Shown: positions 38,406 through 48,344, counted from the stretch's first letter. The stretch is DNA of 64,000 nt from an uncultured Pseudomonadales bacterium (GCA_947489425.1 CANLDL010000003.1:1-64000), one strand, 5' to 3'. Program-made: numbers and translations. The notes: generated by a model from the sequence alone, not told the origin.

Positions 38406-40895
38406 TTACTCGCCCTTAGCAACAATATCTTCAATTGGAGCAGGCTTTCCAAGATGATAGCCCTGAGCATAATCTACATTGTTCTGCTCTAAAAAATTAA
38501 GTATTTCTTCGTTCTCTACAAACTCGGCAACGGTTTGACGCCCCAATGTTTTAACCACTTCAACAATGGAATGTACTAGAGCACGATCTACATTATCGTG
38601 ATGTAGGTTACGAATAAAAGAACCATCCAGCTTGATATAGTCTGCGGGTAATTCCTTTAAGTACGCGAAACTACTAAAACCTGATCCAAAATCATCAATC
38701 GCAAAGCTACAACCAAGCTCATGCAGTTCGCTAATAATTCTATTAGTTTCTGAAATATCTAATAAGCTGGCACTCTCTGTTAATTCGAAGGTAATAGCAT
38801 CACCAGATACATTATTTTCGGTCAATGCATCGGTAATAATAGAAACTAACCCTTCGTACCTAAAGGCTTGGGCTGATAAATTAATCGCTATTTTGGTGAG
38901 TTGTTTATATTGGCTAAGCATTGAAATCGCGCGCTTTATCACCCAACTATCAAGCACAGCCATTTCGCCGGTGCTCTCTAAAGCCTGAATAAATTTACCT
39001 GGCATAATGATATTGCCGTCTTCATCTAGCATTCTAACTAAAGCTTCGTAGTAAACGGTTTTACGTGTTGAAATTTGTACAATAGGCTGGAAGTGAAGTA
39101 CAACTCTATTGTCAGCAATCGCATTGCGTATATGTCGCGACCAATCGAGATTGTTACGTAATACATCGCTAGCATTATCTTCAGGGTTAAATACATGTAC
39201 CGAATTACGGCCTCGACGCTTTGCTTCAAAAAGTACGGTATCAGCCTGCATCAAATATAAATTAACATTATTGGAATTCCCATCAATAAAACTAATACCA
39301 ATACTGCATGCCAAACTTCTTACGTGGTTTTCAACTGTAAACTCATGCTCACTAATCGTATTCTTTATATTCTCAGCAATTTGAACAGTTTTATCTGCTT
39401 CGAGATAATTCAAAACAATAACAAATTCGTCGCCACCAAAGCGGCATACAATATCAGACTCACGGATATGCTGATTAATTAAGCGAGCGACCTGACGCAG
39501 CACGTCATCGCCAATATGATGCCCAAAAGTATCATTAACTACTTTGAAATGATCAAGATCTAAATAAATGAGACCATGCATTTGAGGATGCACCTGGGCA
39601 TCCGTTGACAATGCTTTTAAGTATTTTTCTAAATAGTGTCTATTGTAAAGACCCGTCAACGAGTCATGCATCGCTAAATATTCTAGTTGCTGTTGGTTTT
39701 TCTTGTGGTGGGTAATATCATCCAAGCAAATAGATAATCTAGCATCGGATTGGTCTGTCGCAACAGAGCGGCTAACCAATAATTTGGTCCAATGCTGCTG
39801 CTCCAAAGCATCATCGAGCACGACTTCTATTTCGCAAGTGGCAGCATGGCCCAACAATACCGCTTTTAAGCGCGCCTCTATACCACGATATTTTATAACC
39901 TCGGCTTTGTTAAGAAATTCTTTTAAAGGCTTGTTAATCGAATCGGCTACTCTAAAACCGAATATACGGTCCCAAGCTTCGTTAAGGAACGTGATATTAC
40001 AGTCGCGATCTAGCTCCATGACAACGGTTTGCAAGCTATTTAGTAAGTGCTTGTGTGTCTCAGACATTTTTCGATAGGCAGATTCTCTCTCAGATAACGA
40101 CCTAACACGCGCGGCAAACTGTTGGTTACTGACCATATAGTCATCACGTCGCAATGCTACTTCACAAATAGAACGCAATGAATCTGGCTTAAAAGGCTTT
40201 CTAATAAAATCAGCTGCACCATTAATAAGCAATTCTTCGGCCTGCTCAGCGGGAGCGTGTGCCGTCATAATAACGATTGGCTGGGTGGGCTTAATTTCCA
40301 TAATTTTATCGAGGACTTCGGGCCCCGACATTTCTGGCAACATAACATCTAACAATATTAAATCATGCTGGCGCTCAAGCCATGCATCTAAACCAGAGCG
40401 GCCATCCTCGGCCACATCAATTTCAAAACGGTGTTTTAATATATTTGCTATTAAATTAGACGTGTCATCCTCGTCTTCGACGACGAGTATCCTTGGCTTA
40501 GTATAGCGATAGCCAATTTCTAAACATGGTGCTAGCTTATCTGCTAAGGTATCTATGTGCTCAATAGCCACTAAATCATCAATGCCGTATTCACGCGCCG
40601 TTACCTCGGCAATACGCTCGCACCATGTTGACATAGTAAGAAGAATTGGGATTTCTGAATGACAGCGCAACACACCAGACCGAACGAGGCGAGATAGCCT
40701 CCAGCCATCTAGGTCTTGCAAATCTATATCACAAATTAACGCTTCGATGGGCTGTGTTCTAAGCACAGCTAGAGCACTACGCGTGCAGTCAACACAGGTT
40801 ATGTGTTTATAACCTGCCTCCACAAGCACCGTATGAATTCGACGAACCAATGCATCCTGGCTTTGAACAACCAATATATTCAAGTTAGTGTTCAT
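38406..40895 (-). CDS. Double-receiver PAS-GGDEF-EAL response regulator
   Basis: Cytoplasmic c-di-GMP signalling protein. Receiver 1 (about residues 5-118) keeps the phosphoacceptor region CDIDLQD, but its acidic pocket is VVQSQD and the conserved lysine is not visible, so it is probably a pseudo-receiver. Receiver 2 (about 130-250) is canonical: VVEDEDD, LLDVMLPEMSG, FIRKPF. A PAS domain follows, about 285-400. The GGDEF domain has an intact RFGGDEF and an inhibitory RESD site five residues upstream. The EAL domain has YYEALVR and AIDDFGSGFSS. Both catalytic activities look possible. I use the ATG at 40895; a GTG lies five codons earlier (40910). A partner kinase may be the YfiR kinase nearby. 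Confidence 0.93.
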   Translation of the reverse strand: MNTNLNILVVQSQDALVRRIHTVLVEAGYKHITCVDCTRSALAVLRTQPIEALICDIDLQDLDGWRLSRLVRSGVLRCHSEIPILLTMSTWCERIAEVTAREYGIDDLVAIEHIDTLADKLAPCLEIGYRYTKPRILVVEDEDDTSNLIANILKHRFEIDVAEDGRSGLDAWLERQHDLILLDVMLPEMSGPEVLDKIMEIKPTQPIVIMTAHAPAEQAEELLINGAADFIRKPFKPDSLRSICEVALRRDDYMVSNQQFAARVRSLSERESAYRKMSETHKHLLNSLQTVVMELDRDCNITFLNEAWDRIFGFRVADSINKPLKEFLNKAEVIKYRGIEARLKAVLLGHAATCEIEVVLDDALEQQHWTKLLVSRSVATDQSDARLSICLDDITHHKKNQQQLEYLAMHDSLTGLYNRHYLEKYLKALSTDAQVHPQMHGLIYLDLDHFKVVNDTFGHHIGDDVLRQVARLINQHIRESDIVCRFGGDEFVIVLNYLEADKTVQIAENIKNTISEHEFTVENHVRSLACSIGISFIDGNSNNVNLYLMQADTVLFEAKRRGRNSVHVFNPEDNASDVLRNNLDWSRHIRNAIADNRVVLHFQPIVQISTRKTVYYEALVRMLDEDGNIIMPGKFIQALESTGEMAVLDSWVIKRAISMLSQYKQLTKIAINLSAQAFRYEGLVSIITDALTENNVSGDAITFELTESASLLDISETNRIISELHELGCSFAIDDFGSGFSSFAYLKELPADYIKLDGSFIRNLHHDNVDRALVHSIVEVVKTLGRQTVAEFVENEEILNFLEQNNVDYAQGYHLGKPAPIEDIVAKGE

Positions 40896-41114
40896 ATTAT
40901 TATCTATCACCGCTTAGTTTACAGCCTTGTAATCTATAAAATACTATCTATAGTGAGCCTACTTATATCAATATAAACTAGTTCAAAAAGCTTTCCCAGT
41001 CAAATAGTTATAAGCAAGAATTACTAATAGTGAGATGTAGTAAGCATAGTATAAATATGATTTTTTTAAACCATTTATTCATAGAATAAAAACTGACATT
41101 TTGTCCTAAATTTT

Positions 41115-41131
41115 GTTCAGTTTATATTCAG
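41115..41131 (+). promoter_or_regulatory. Possible PhoP/OmpR-type direct-repeat box
   Basis: GTTCAG and ATTCAG are spaced by five bases, the spacing of hexamer repeats bound by OmpR/PhoP-family regulators. The box lies 68 bp before the glycine-zipper gene. A TATTCT follows after about eleven bases, so the box would overlap a -35 region. This is inferred from spacing alone; the hexamer differs from the E. coli PhoP box. Confidence 0.3.
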
Positions 41132-41198
41132 CTAGTGGTCGTTATTCTATCTCCAAAATCGAGATGTTATTAACATTAACAAATGATGGAGACTAACA

Positions 41199-41750
41199 AT
41201 GAATCATGTACTAGTAAAAAAAATACTACCACTTGCCACTGCATTAGTGCTCATAAGCTCCACTGCCAGTGCAGGAAAATATAACCACCACAGCAAAAAG
41301 CATTACTCGAATACATATTACGACTATGCAAGGGTCGTCAATGTAGAGCCTATTTATAAGCAAGTTAAGTATTATGAGCCGCAAGAAGAGTGCTATTACG
41401 AAAGACGCAAAGCGAGGGGTCGCCATAATACAACCGCAGTTATAGTAGGTAGTTTGTTAGGTGGGGCATTAGGCAACGAATTAGGCCATAACAAAAGCAA
41501 TAAGCGTGTCGGCGCTATAGCGGGCGCTATATTGGGCGGTTCCATTGCTAACGATGTTACTCGTGGCAAAAGCACATACCACCACCAACATGAGCAGGTT
41601 TGTACAACAACACAACAAGTTCGCTATCATGAGAAAGTAACGGGTTATAATGTAGGTTATAAATACCGAGGAAAAACGTATTACACACACACGCGCCGCC
41701 ATCCAGGTGACGAGATCAAAATTGCAGTGGATATACGTCCAGTTATATGA
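41199..41750 (+). CDS. Glycine-zipper envelope protein (YcfJ-like)
   Basis: Secreted envelope protein of 183 residues. The signal peptide ends near SSTASA (about residue 25). A His/Tyr-rich segment (KYNHHSKKHYSNTYYDYARV) follows, then the glycine-zipper 2TM domain, about residues 77-115: TTAVIVGSLLGGALGNELGH and RVGAIAGAILGGSIAND. The C-terminal part has two cysteines overall (EECYYER, EQVCTTTQ) and TGYNVGYKYRGKTY, typical of YcfJ-type proteins. A GGAG element precedes the ATG. It is upstream of, and perhaps co-transcribed with, a PhoP/PhoQ-like pair, suggesting envelope-stress control. Confidence 0.85.
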   Translation: MNHVLVKKILPLATALVLISSTASAGKYNHHSKKHYSNTYYDYARVVNVEPIYKQVKYYEPQEECYYERRKARGRHNTTAVIVGSLLGGALGNELGHNKSNKRVGAIAGAILGGSIANDVTRGKSTYHHQHEQVCTTTQQVRYHEKVTGYNVGYKYRGKTYYTHTRRHPGDEIKIAVDIRPVI

Positions 41751-41783
41751 TGTTAAATGGCAATAGGTACTAGGAAAGCCCCA

Positions 41784-42026
41784 ATGTATAAATTATTTAG
41801 TACGATTATTTTAATAAATTTTTTATTAGTCTTGTGCTTCTCGGCCAACGCCTTTGCGCAATCTTCTGCCTCGGAAGCAGCTGCGATTGCCAAGGCACAA
41901 ACGGGTGGAAAAGTATTACAAGTTAAACAGAACAAAACGGGGCGTTATCGTGTCAAAGTGCTAATGCCTAATGGACAGATGCGACTCATTGTTGTTGGTA
42001 AGGCTCGCAGCGCCAAAAAAAAATAA
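41784..42026 (+). CDS. Small secreted PepSY-like protein
   Basis: Small exported protein of 80 residues from the ATG at 41784, which has AGGAAAG upstream; an in-frame ATG at 41757 lacks one. A signal peptide ends at NAFA. The mature part, EAAAIAKAQTGGKVLQVKQNKTGRYRVKVLMPNGQMRLIVV, resembles a half PepSY unit: a helix followed by strands, with a V-x-G/P-N-G turn. Small PepSY-like genes just before two-component systems are common. It ends 17 bp before the response regulator gene and probably belongs to its operon. The role is unknown. Confidence 0.72.
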   Translation: MYKLFSTIILINFLLVLCFSANAFAQSSASEAAAIAKAQTGGKVLQVKQNKTGRYRVKVLMPNGQMRLIVVGKARSAKKK

Positions 42027-42043
42027 CATCGAATACATTACTT

Positions 42044-42736
42044 ATGCGTTTACTTTTGATAGAAGACGAACACCAGCTACGAGAAGGCCTATACAAATAC
42101 CTTTCGCGCAGTGATTACAGCGTTGACACAGCAGAAGACGGAAAAGAAGGCCTCTATTTAGGGCTAGAAAACCCTTATGACATTGCAGTAATCGATATCG
42201 GCTTGCCAGAAATAAACGGCATTGATGTGATTAAGCAATTGCGTGCACAGTCAAAAAATTTCCCTATACTCATATTAACGGCACGAGATAGTTGGCAAGA
42301 TAAAGTAGAAGGTCTTGAGGCTGGTGCCGACGATTACCTAGTAAAGCCTTTTCATAACGAAGAAATGCGCGCGCGCCTGAATGCGCTGACTCGTCGCTCT
42401 AAAGGGCATGCCACACCAGAGCTATATTTTGAGTCGCTCACAATTAACACAGCGAGTAAAACTGTTTATGTCGATAATGAGCCCGTAAAATTAACGCAGT
42501 ATGAATATAATACACTCGAGTATATCGCTCTTAACCACCCACGTGTTATTTCTAAGACAGAACTCACCGAACACATTTACGACCAAGACTTTGACCTCGA
42601 CAGTAATGTTATCGAGGTATTAATTGGCCGTTTAAGAAAAAAACTAGACCCTAAGAGCCTATTAAAGCCAATTGCAACCCTTAGAGGACAAGGCTACCGG
42701 CTTAACCTTGAAAACAATAATAACACTGACAAATAA
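42044..42736 (+). CDS. phoP: PhoP-like response regulator
   Basis: OmpR-family DNA-binding response regulator of 230 residues. The receiver has the acidic pocket LIEDE, the phosphoacceptor in AVIDIGLPEING near residue 51 and the lysine in DDYLVKPFH near 101. The block ARDSWQDKVEGLEAGADDY is nearly that of E. coli PhoP. The C-terminal winged helix (about 130-225) ends with GQGYRLNL. The partner kinase starts 5 bp downstream. By similarity it controls envelope or cation-stress genes, perhaps including its own operon. Confidence 0.88.
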   Translation: MRLLLIEDEHQLREGLYKYLSRSDYSVDTAEDGKEGLYLGLENPYDIAVIDIGLPEINGIDVIKQLRAQSKNFPILILTARDSWQDKVEGLEAGADDYLVKPFHNEEMRARLNALTRRSKGHATPELYFESLTINTASKTVYVDNEPVKLTQYEYNTLEYIALNHPRVISKTELTEHIYDQDFDLDSNVIEVLIGRLRKKLDPKSLLKPIATLRGQGYRLNLENNNNTDK

Positions 42737-42741
42737 CGCTA

Positions 42742-44151
42742 ATGCTGTCAAAAAAAAATAGCATTCTAAACTTTACAGGCCACTCCCTCTTTGGTCGATT
42801 TATTCTTGCCTCATTAATTCTGCTGCCTATTTTTATTTTTGCAATGGGTAGTGCATTGATTAACACATTTAAATACAGCCAACTAGGCGCAGAGAAAGAA
42901 ACATTACAAGCTCAGCTCTATGGCGTCCTCAGTGTCACCGAATGGGAAGATAATCAGCTTAATTTACCACCAGCATTGGCAGAGCCAAAATTTAATCAGC
43001 AACAGTCAGGTCTTTATGGCTTTATTTACAATACTGAAGGTACAGAACTATGGCGCTCCGCATCTGCTGAGCTATTAACTCAGTCGCTATACAGGCCAAG
43101 TGATAATTTTTCGCGTGCCGCCATTGCTTTTGACGAAGTGACTATTGAAAACTCCCAACAACTTAATCGTTATAGTTATGATTTAGAATGGGTTGGCGAT
43201 GACGAAAGTATTACACCATTACGCATTGTGATTGCACAGGATGCAACCGTGCTAGCAACCGAACTCGCAAGTTATAAAAAACGCCTATGGCGATGGCTAA
43301 GCATAATGACCGCTATACTGATTACACTACAGTTGTTAATTATGTTTTGGGGCCTTAAACCATTAAGGCGACTCTCTGAGCAACTCAAAGAATTGCAAGA
43401 TAATAAAATAGAATCCTTAAGTGACAACTACCCAAAAGAAATACTACCTGTCACAAAAAACTTTAATACTATTTTACTTCACGAAAAAAATCAGCGTGAG
43501 CGCTATAAAAACACACTGTCTGATCTTGCACATAGTTTAAAAACACCACTAGCAGTGATTCAAAATTATTTGGGTAATCAACAAACACCTAATGACACCA
43601 TCACCGAACAGGTATCTCGTATTGACCAAATCATTACACATCAATTAAAACGGGCAGTAACTAAAACTAATCAGCACACCATGGCAAAAAATACTCAAAA
43701 ACTCTATATTAAGCCATGCATAGATAGACTCACCGCAGTACTGGCCAAAGTCTACCGCAATAAAGAAATCACTTTTAATAATAAGGTTGATGGCACTGTA
43801 TTTTTTACCGGTGACGAGGCGGACCTATTAGAAATATTGGGTAATTTATTAGACAATGCCTGTAAATACGGTAATAGCGCTGTCACAATAAATGCGAATA
43901 TAGATACTAATAATCTACAAATATTTATCAGCGACGATGGCCACGGAATTAAGGAAGGCGAGCAGGAAACACTGCTTGCTAGAGGTGAACGTGGTGATAC
44001 GGCTCAAGCGGGGCAAGGTATTGGTTTAAGTGTTGTTTGCGATATTATCAGCAGCTACGAAGGCGGCTTAACACTTAAAAATAATATGGTCTCTCCTCAT
44101 TTAAGCGGATGCTGTGCATGCATTGAGCTTCCTATGACTATCGCCAACTAA
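42742..44151 (+). CDS. phoQ: PhoQ-like sensor histidine kinase
   Basis: Inner-membrane sensor kinase of 469 residues with two transmembrane helices (about 20-45 and 185-207) around a ~140-residue periplasmic domain. HAMP-like and HisKA segments follow, with H264 in DLAHSLKTPLAVIQN, very like E. coli PhoQ. The ATPase domain has NLLDNACKYGN, DDGHGIKEGE and GIGLSVV. The periplasmic domain does not show the long acidic run of enteric PhoQ, so magnesium sensing should not be assumed. The C-terminus has HLSGCCACIELP. The cognate regulator is the gene directly upstream. Confidence 0.87.
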   Translation: MLSKKNSILNFTGHSLFGRFILASLILLPIFIFAMGSALINTFKYSQLGAEKETLQAQLYGVLSVTEWEDNQLNLPPALAEPKFNQQQSGLYGFIYNTEGTELWRSASAELLTQSLYRPSDNFSRAAIAFDEVTIENSQQLNRYSYDLEWVGDDESITPLRIVIAQDATVLATELASYKKRLWRWLSIMTAILITLQLLIMFWGLKPLRRLSEQLKELQDNKIESLSDNYPKEILPVTKNFNTILLHEKNQRERYKNTLSDLAHSLKTPLAVIQNYLGNQQTPNDTITEQVSRIDQIITHQLKRAVTKTNQHTMAKNTQKLYIKPCIDRLTAVLAKVYRNKEITFNNKVDGTVFFTGDEADLLEILGNLLDNACKYGNSAVTINANIDTNNLQIFISDDGHGIKEGEQETLLARGERGDTAQAGQGIGLSVVCDIISSYEGGLTLKNNMVSPHLSGCCACIELPMTIAN

Positions 44152-44163
44152 TTGTAACAACTA

Positions 44164-44835
44164 TCACAACCCCTTTAAGTAAGCTACACCACCTAATGCT
44201 CTCATCGACCATCGAATATCTTTTGACCTCTGATAAATATATGCCGAGGGTGCTACCACCAAATAGCGCTTCGGGCTGGGCAAAACTGCTGCCAGCGTAG
44301 AGGCTTGAAACGAATTTACTTGCCTAGGTGAGAGCCCATAAAATTTTTCGCTAGCCACGCCAACGCCATAAACGCCTGGGCCAAACTCAACGACATTGAT
44401 ATACAACTCTAAAATTCTTTGCTTGGAGAGAAACATTTCTAACCAAAGTGTTAACCAAGCTTCAATGCCTTTTCTTGCAATGCTTCGTCCCGGCCATAAA
44501 TATAAATTTTTAGCTAATTGCTGCGTAATTGTACTTGCTCCCCTGAGCTTAGTACGCCGCTCTAATAAGGCTTTTTTTAATGATTCAAAATCAAAACCAA
44601 AATGATTGGGAAATTTCTGGTCTTCGGCCGCAATGACAGCAAGAAAAACCTGTGGTGCTACCTCATCATAAGAGGCCCACTTATCTCGTAGATTAAGGGA
44701 CTCTATATTCTCATCAGCCAAGACGAATGCAGTAGCACTAGGGTTAACCCACCGGAGAGGCAGAGTTAAAAGAGTAGTAAGGCATAAAAACAACACAAGA
44801 AGGATCAACAAACCCTTTACTATTTTTAAGCCCAT
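44164..44835 (-). CDS. mtgA: Monofunctional peptidoglycan glycosyltransferase
   Basis: Inner-membrane GT51 enzyme that polymerises lipid II without transpeptidase activity. One N-terminal transmembrane helix lies at about residues 5-28. The catalytic glutamate is in AVIAAEDQKFPNHFGFD near 70. RRTKLRGASTITQQLAKNLYLWPGRS near 92-118 and KQRILELYINVVEFGPGVYGV near 137-157 are diagnostic. The length of 223 is normal for MtgA. It is convergent with the PhoQ-like gene (12-bp gap). Confidence 0.97.
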   Translation of the reverse strand: MGLKIVKGLLILLVLFLCLTTLLTLPLRWVNPSATAFVLADENIESLNLRDKWASYDEVAPQVFLAVIAAEDQKFPNHFGFDFESLKKALLERRTKLRGASTITQQLAKNLYLWPGRSIARKGIEAWLTLWLEMFLSKQRILELYINVVEFGPGVYGVGVASEKFYGLSPRQVNSFQASTLAAVLPSPKRYLVVAPSAYIYQRSKDIRWSMRALGGVAYLKGL

Positions 44836-44951
44836 AATCAGTATCTAACCTAACGTTGTCTAGAAAACCCCATTTATTATCAAAGGAGCTTACCCGATGT
44901 TGACAGCACAGTTACATATTAAGGTCACAAATTTACTCAAAAAATACTATG

Positions 44952-47591
44952 CTATAAATTGGATTCTGCACCTAATGGTTTAAACACCAATATTAATTTT
45001 GGCAATAAGGTCAGTGACGAGATAATCGCCGCAAGCATCGCAAGCCCTGTTAGCAAACCAAAATAAATAGATGGTATAAACTGCGAAAAGGCCAGTATAG
45101 AGAACCCGATAATGATCGTTGCTGAGGTATAGTACATAGCGCGGCCAATAGATCCGTGCGCATTATGCATCGATTTAATGTAATTTTTCTCGACCGAAAA
45201 CTCTCGCCTAAATCGATAAATATAGTGAATGGCATTATCTACACCAATACCCACAGCAATGGCTGCGATGGTAATTGTCATCATATCGAGAGGGATACCG
45301 GCAATACCCATACCACCCAGTACTACCAGTGCAGCTAGCATATTGGGTATCAATGCAATCAGCGATAAAGTCAGTGAGCGAAATAACACCATAAACATAA
45401 TCAAGATGCCAAAAAATACGGCACCAATCGTCACTATTTGTGACTGAAACAAGCTTTGCAACATATTGTTATACAACACTAACACGCCAGTTAAGTTAAC
45501 TTGCTGCGGTTCAAATTCTAATTCGTTAACAAGGTGGTTTTCGATTTTTTTTAGCAGCTCATTACGGCGTAGATTTTTATCAGTTTCTTTTACGCGTAAC
45601 GTGATGCGCGTCTGCTCATGATCATTCGCAAGGTAAGGCTTGACCAAAAACTCCTCTATCTCCTTTGGCAATACATTTCTGATCAATGCCAACTCAAAGT
45701 CATTTAAGGTTTGCCCATTTAAATCGCGGCCTACCTTATAAACCGTAGCAAGTGATTGCACCTTACCCACCTCAGGCAAACTTTCAAGATAATCATGAAC
45801 AGCTTCTATTTGATCGAGTCCCGCGCGAGTAAACCAGTAATTAGAGCCCTGAATAGTTGACTCTACTTTGCCTTTAACGGCATCAACAACATCGTCAAAA
45901 ATATTACTCTCATCGGTAGCAAATGGATCCTCGCTAAATTCATCATTGGTGAATGCATCATCCGATGATGATAATACTTCTACTTGAGCGTCCTCTGCAA
46001 AAGGGTCTACAGCATCAAATTCACTATCGCCAAACTCACCTTGAGGAGCCCCACTACTCTCTTCAACTGTAACAGCGTCGGTTTTTTTATCTAAAATAAC
46101 ATCAAGAGTAACCGTACCACCTAACTGCTGATCAATAACCAACATACCTTGATGGATTTCTGTCGACGAATGAAAATAATCAATAAACCTATTTTCAACC
46201 TCTAAACGATAAAGACCAACAGCACTAATAATGGCAGCAACTATTCCTGATACGATAATAAATTTGCCATTATTCTCAGTAAAGCGAGAAAACCGCATGG
46301 TAAAAATACCGGAAGTATCTTCTTTATAATCGAACTTGACCTTAGGCAACAGCATTAGCCCTGCAGGAATAACGATAAAAGAAAGCACGAAAGCAATGCA
46401 TAAACCAATCGTCATCATCCAGCCAAAATCAATAACCGGCCTGATACCACTAACAACTAGTGAAACAAAAGCAACAATCGTTGTTAATACAGTGTAAGCA
46501 CAAGGTTGAAACATGGCACTGAGAGTTTTACGCAAATTCTCTTCGCGTGATAGCGATGGCTCTTTACTCGCATATTCGCGATAGCGCACAATCAAATGAA
46601 TGGTGATTGCCAAACAAACGATCAGCAGCAAAGCTACAAAATTAGATGATATGACCGTGAGTCGCCAATCAATAGAAGCTAAAAACCCAAGCATAATCAC
46701 AAGGGTCATCAAACAGGTTGCCAAGGGTAAAACTACAAACTGCCAGCGTCGAAAAATAACACTTAAACTAACAATAATAAAAGCGATAATACCTAAGCCA
46801 AAAACAACGATATCACTGCGAATAAACTCCACCATATCAGCGGTAATCATCGTCACACCGCCTAAAAAAATCTGAGCATCGCCTCGATACTTATCAGCGA
46901 TATTACGCACCACTGCAACGCGTTCGGTGCTTATCTGATTTCGCTCTGTGCTGTAATTAGTAAAGGTTTGGCTAACGCTCTCTAGTTGCTGCGTCTCCTC
47001 TATTGTTAACCCTTCTGTATCGCGTTTTAGTCGCAGTAAATCACGCGCGCGCACCAACTCTATAAATTTATTATCGGTTTCTAAACCCAATAATACTGCC
47101 GTGGTTTTACCATCGGGTCCAAGTAACATGTCTTTATAAATGGGGCTACCTAAAAACTCTTTTTTGGCAAGCTGGTAATCAACCCCTGATTCCTCTAGCG
47201 TTTTTACACCCGTTGCAATATCGGTAATACCAACAGGAGGGCTATACAATAAAGGCACATCTAAAATAGAGTTTGCACCCACAACCCCTTCGACTGTTTT
47301 TAGCTCGTCTCTAAAATCTTTTAAGTGCGCTAAAGTGTCCTCTTCAAAAAGATCGCCATTGGGTTTATAGGTGAGCACAAGAAAATCGCCCGACTGATAA
47401 CGCTTACTGATTTCTCGAAAATAATCGAGATCTTTATCGTACTCTAATGTTAACGAGTCAGAGGAGGCATCTATTTTAAGGTTAGGCAAGTAGCTTGCCA
47501 ATACAATTGCAATTCCAATAACAGCAAGTATCGAGAGTAGGGATTGTCGCAAAACACAATAAAAATAGGCGCGACGAAAAAGTACTAACAT
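44952..47591 (-). CDS. RND/MMPL-family membrane transporter
   Basis: Large inner-membrane exporter of the RND superfamily (MMPL branch), 879 residues with two halves of about six transmembrane helices. The first half has a helix near 15-35, a periplasmic loop, and helices about 255-440. The second half begins near 450 and ends with helices about 725-870. GIGVDNAIHYIYRFRRE near 770 and LAITIHLIVRYREY near 335 are the paired helix-4 motifs. A strongly acidic segment, about residues 502-567, rich in DPFAED/EDPFATDE-like repeats, interrupts the second periplasmic loop. The substrate is unknown; relatives carry lipids or hydrophobic compounds. No membrane-fusion partner is adjacent. Confidence 0.88.
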   Translation of the reverse strand: MLVLFRRAYFYCVLRQSLLSILAVIGIAIVLASYLPNLKIDASSDSLTLEYDKDLDYFREISKRYQSGDFLVLTYKPNGDLFEEDTLAHLKDFRDELKTVEGVVGANSILDVPLLYSPPVGITDIATGVKTLEESGVDYQLAKKEFLGSPIYKDMLLGPDGKTTAVLLGLETDNKFIELVRARDLLRLKRDTEGLTIEETQQLESVSQTFTNYSTERNQISTERVAVVRNIADKYRGDAQIFLGGVTMITADMVEFIRSDIVVFGLGIIAFIIVSLSVIFRRWQFVVLPLATCLMTLVIMLGFLASIDWRLTVISSNFVALLLIVCLAITIHLIVRYREYASKEPSLSREENLRKTLSAMFQPCAYTVLTTIVAFVSLVVSGIRPVIDFGWMMTIGLCIAFVLSFIVIPAGLMLLPKVKFDYKEDTSGIFTMRFSRFTENNGKFIIVSGIVAAIISAVGLYRLEVENRFIDYFHSSTEIHQGMLVIDQQLGGTVTLDVILDKKTDAVTVEESSGAPQGEFGDSEFDAVDPFAEDAQVEVLSSSDDAFTNDEFSEDPFATDESNIFDDVVDAVKGKVESTIQGSNYWFTRAGLDQIEAVHDYLESLPEVGKVQSLATVYKVGRDLNGQTLNDFELALIRNVLPKEIEEFLVKPYLANDHEQTRITLRVKETDKNLRRNELLKKIENHLVNELEFEPQQVNLTGVLVLYNNMLQSLFQSQIVTIGAVFFGILIMFMVLFRSLTLSLIALIPNMLAALVVLGGMGIAGIPLDMMTITIAAIAVGIGVDNAIHYIYRFRREFSVEKNYIKSMHNAHGSIGRAMYYTSATIIIGFSILAFSQFIPSIYFGLLTGLAMLAAIISSLTLLPKLILVFKPLGAESNL

Positions 47592-47652
47592 GAAATATCC
47601 TTAAGTATTTCGGGGTTCAATCAAGAGTGTAAAATAAGCTGATAGTGAAAAT

Positions 47653-48309
47653 TTACTCTCCCCAACGCGGCAACACTTCTTGCTCAATGCCCAACTGATC
47701 TAAAATTCGTGCAACGATAAAATCGACTAGATCGTTAATCGTTTTTGGCTTTTGGTAAAAGCCCGGGCTTGCCGGTATGACTACCGCACCCATCTGAGTA
47801 ATTTTTAACATATTCTCAAGGTGAATCTGAGAATATGGTGCCTCTCTTGAGACCACAATTAACTGTCGTCGTTCTTTAAGCGCAACATCTGCCGCACGCT
47901 CTATCAAATTATTACTAGCTCCATAGGCAATTGAAGAGAGCGTACCACCACTGGCAGGGCAAATAACCATTGAAGCTGGACTACTCGATCCCGAGGCAAC
48001 AGGCGCAAACCAGTCCTCACGGCTAAACAAGCGTAACTGCCCTTGCTTTGCACCAAAACGCTTTGCCAATACTGATAACTGCTCATTATTATTGGGGTCA
48101 AAAAACCCTGCAGGTGCCTCAGGCAAATGCAGATCTGTCTCGGTACGAATAACCACCTCTGCAGCACGAGAAATCATCAAATACACTTGGCAGTCAGCCG
48201 CAAGTAAGCATTCCAGTAGACGCAATCCATATTGCGCACCGGAGGCACCGGTAATAGCTAGGGTGATAGTTCTCGAAAAAACGGGTGAGTTATCGGATAA
48301 ATTATTCAT
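47653..48309 (-). CDS. ubiX: Flavin prenyltransferase UbiX
   Basis: Makes prenylated FMN, the cofactor of the UbiD decarboxylase in ubiquinone synthesis. The 218-residue flavoprotein begins with [20 protein letters not shown] near residue 16. The later blocks [46 protein letters not shown]-like segments and [15 protein letters not shown] are UbiX signatures. It lies 35 bp downstream of mpl on the same strand. Confidence 0.96.
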   Translation of the reverse strand: MNNLSDNSPVFSRTITLAITGASGAQYGLRLLECLLAADCQVYLMISRAAEVVIRTETDLHLPEAPAGFFDPNNNEQLSVLAKRFGAKQGQLRLFSREDWFAPVASGSSSPASMVICPASGGTLSSIAYGASNNLIERAADVALKERRQLIVVSREAPYSQIHLENMLKITQMGAVVIPASPGFYQKPKTINDLVDFIVARILDQLGIEQEVLPRWGE

Positions 48310-48344
48310 GAATAAGCACTATAGCGATGTTAATAGGTTGGCAA

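Noticed and set aside
45156-46875. Plus-strand open frames inside the RND transporter gene
   Set aside because: Ile/Ser/Thr-rich antisense shadows of transmembrane helices, with no start signals.
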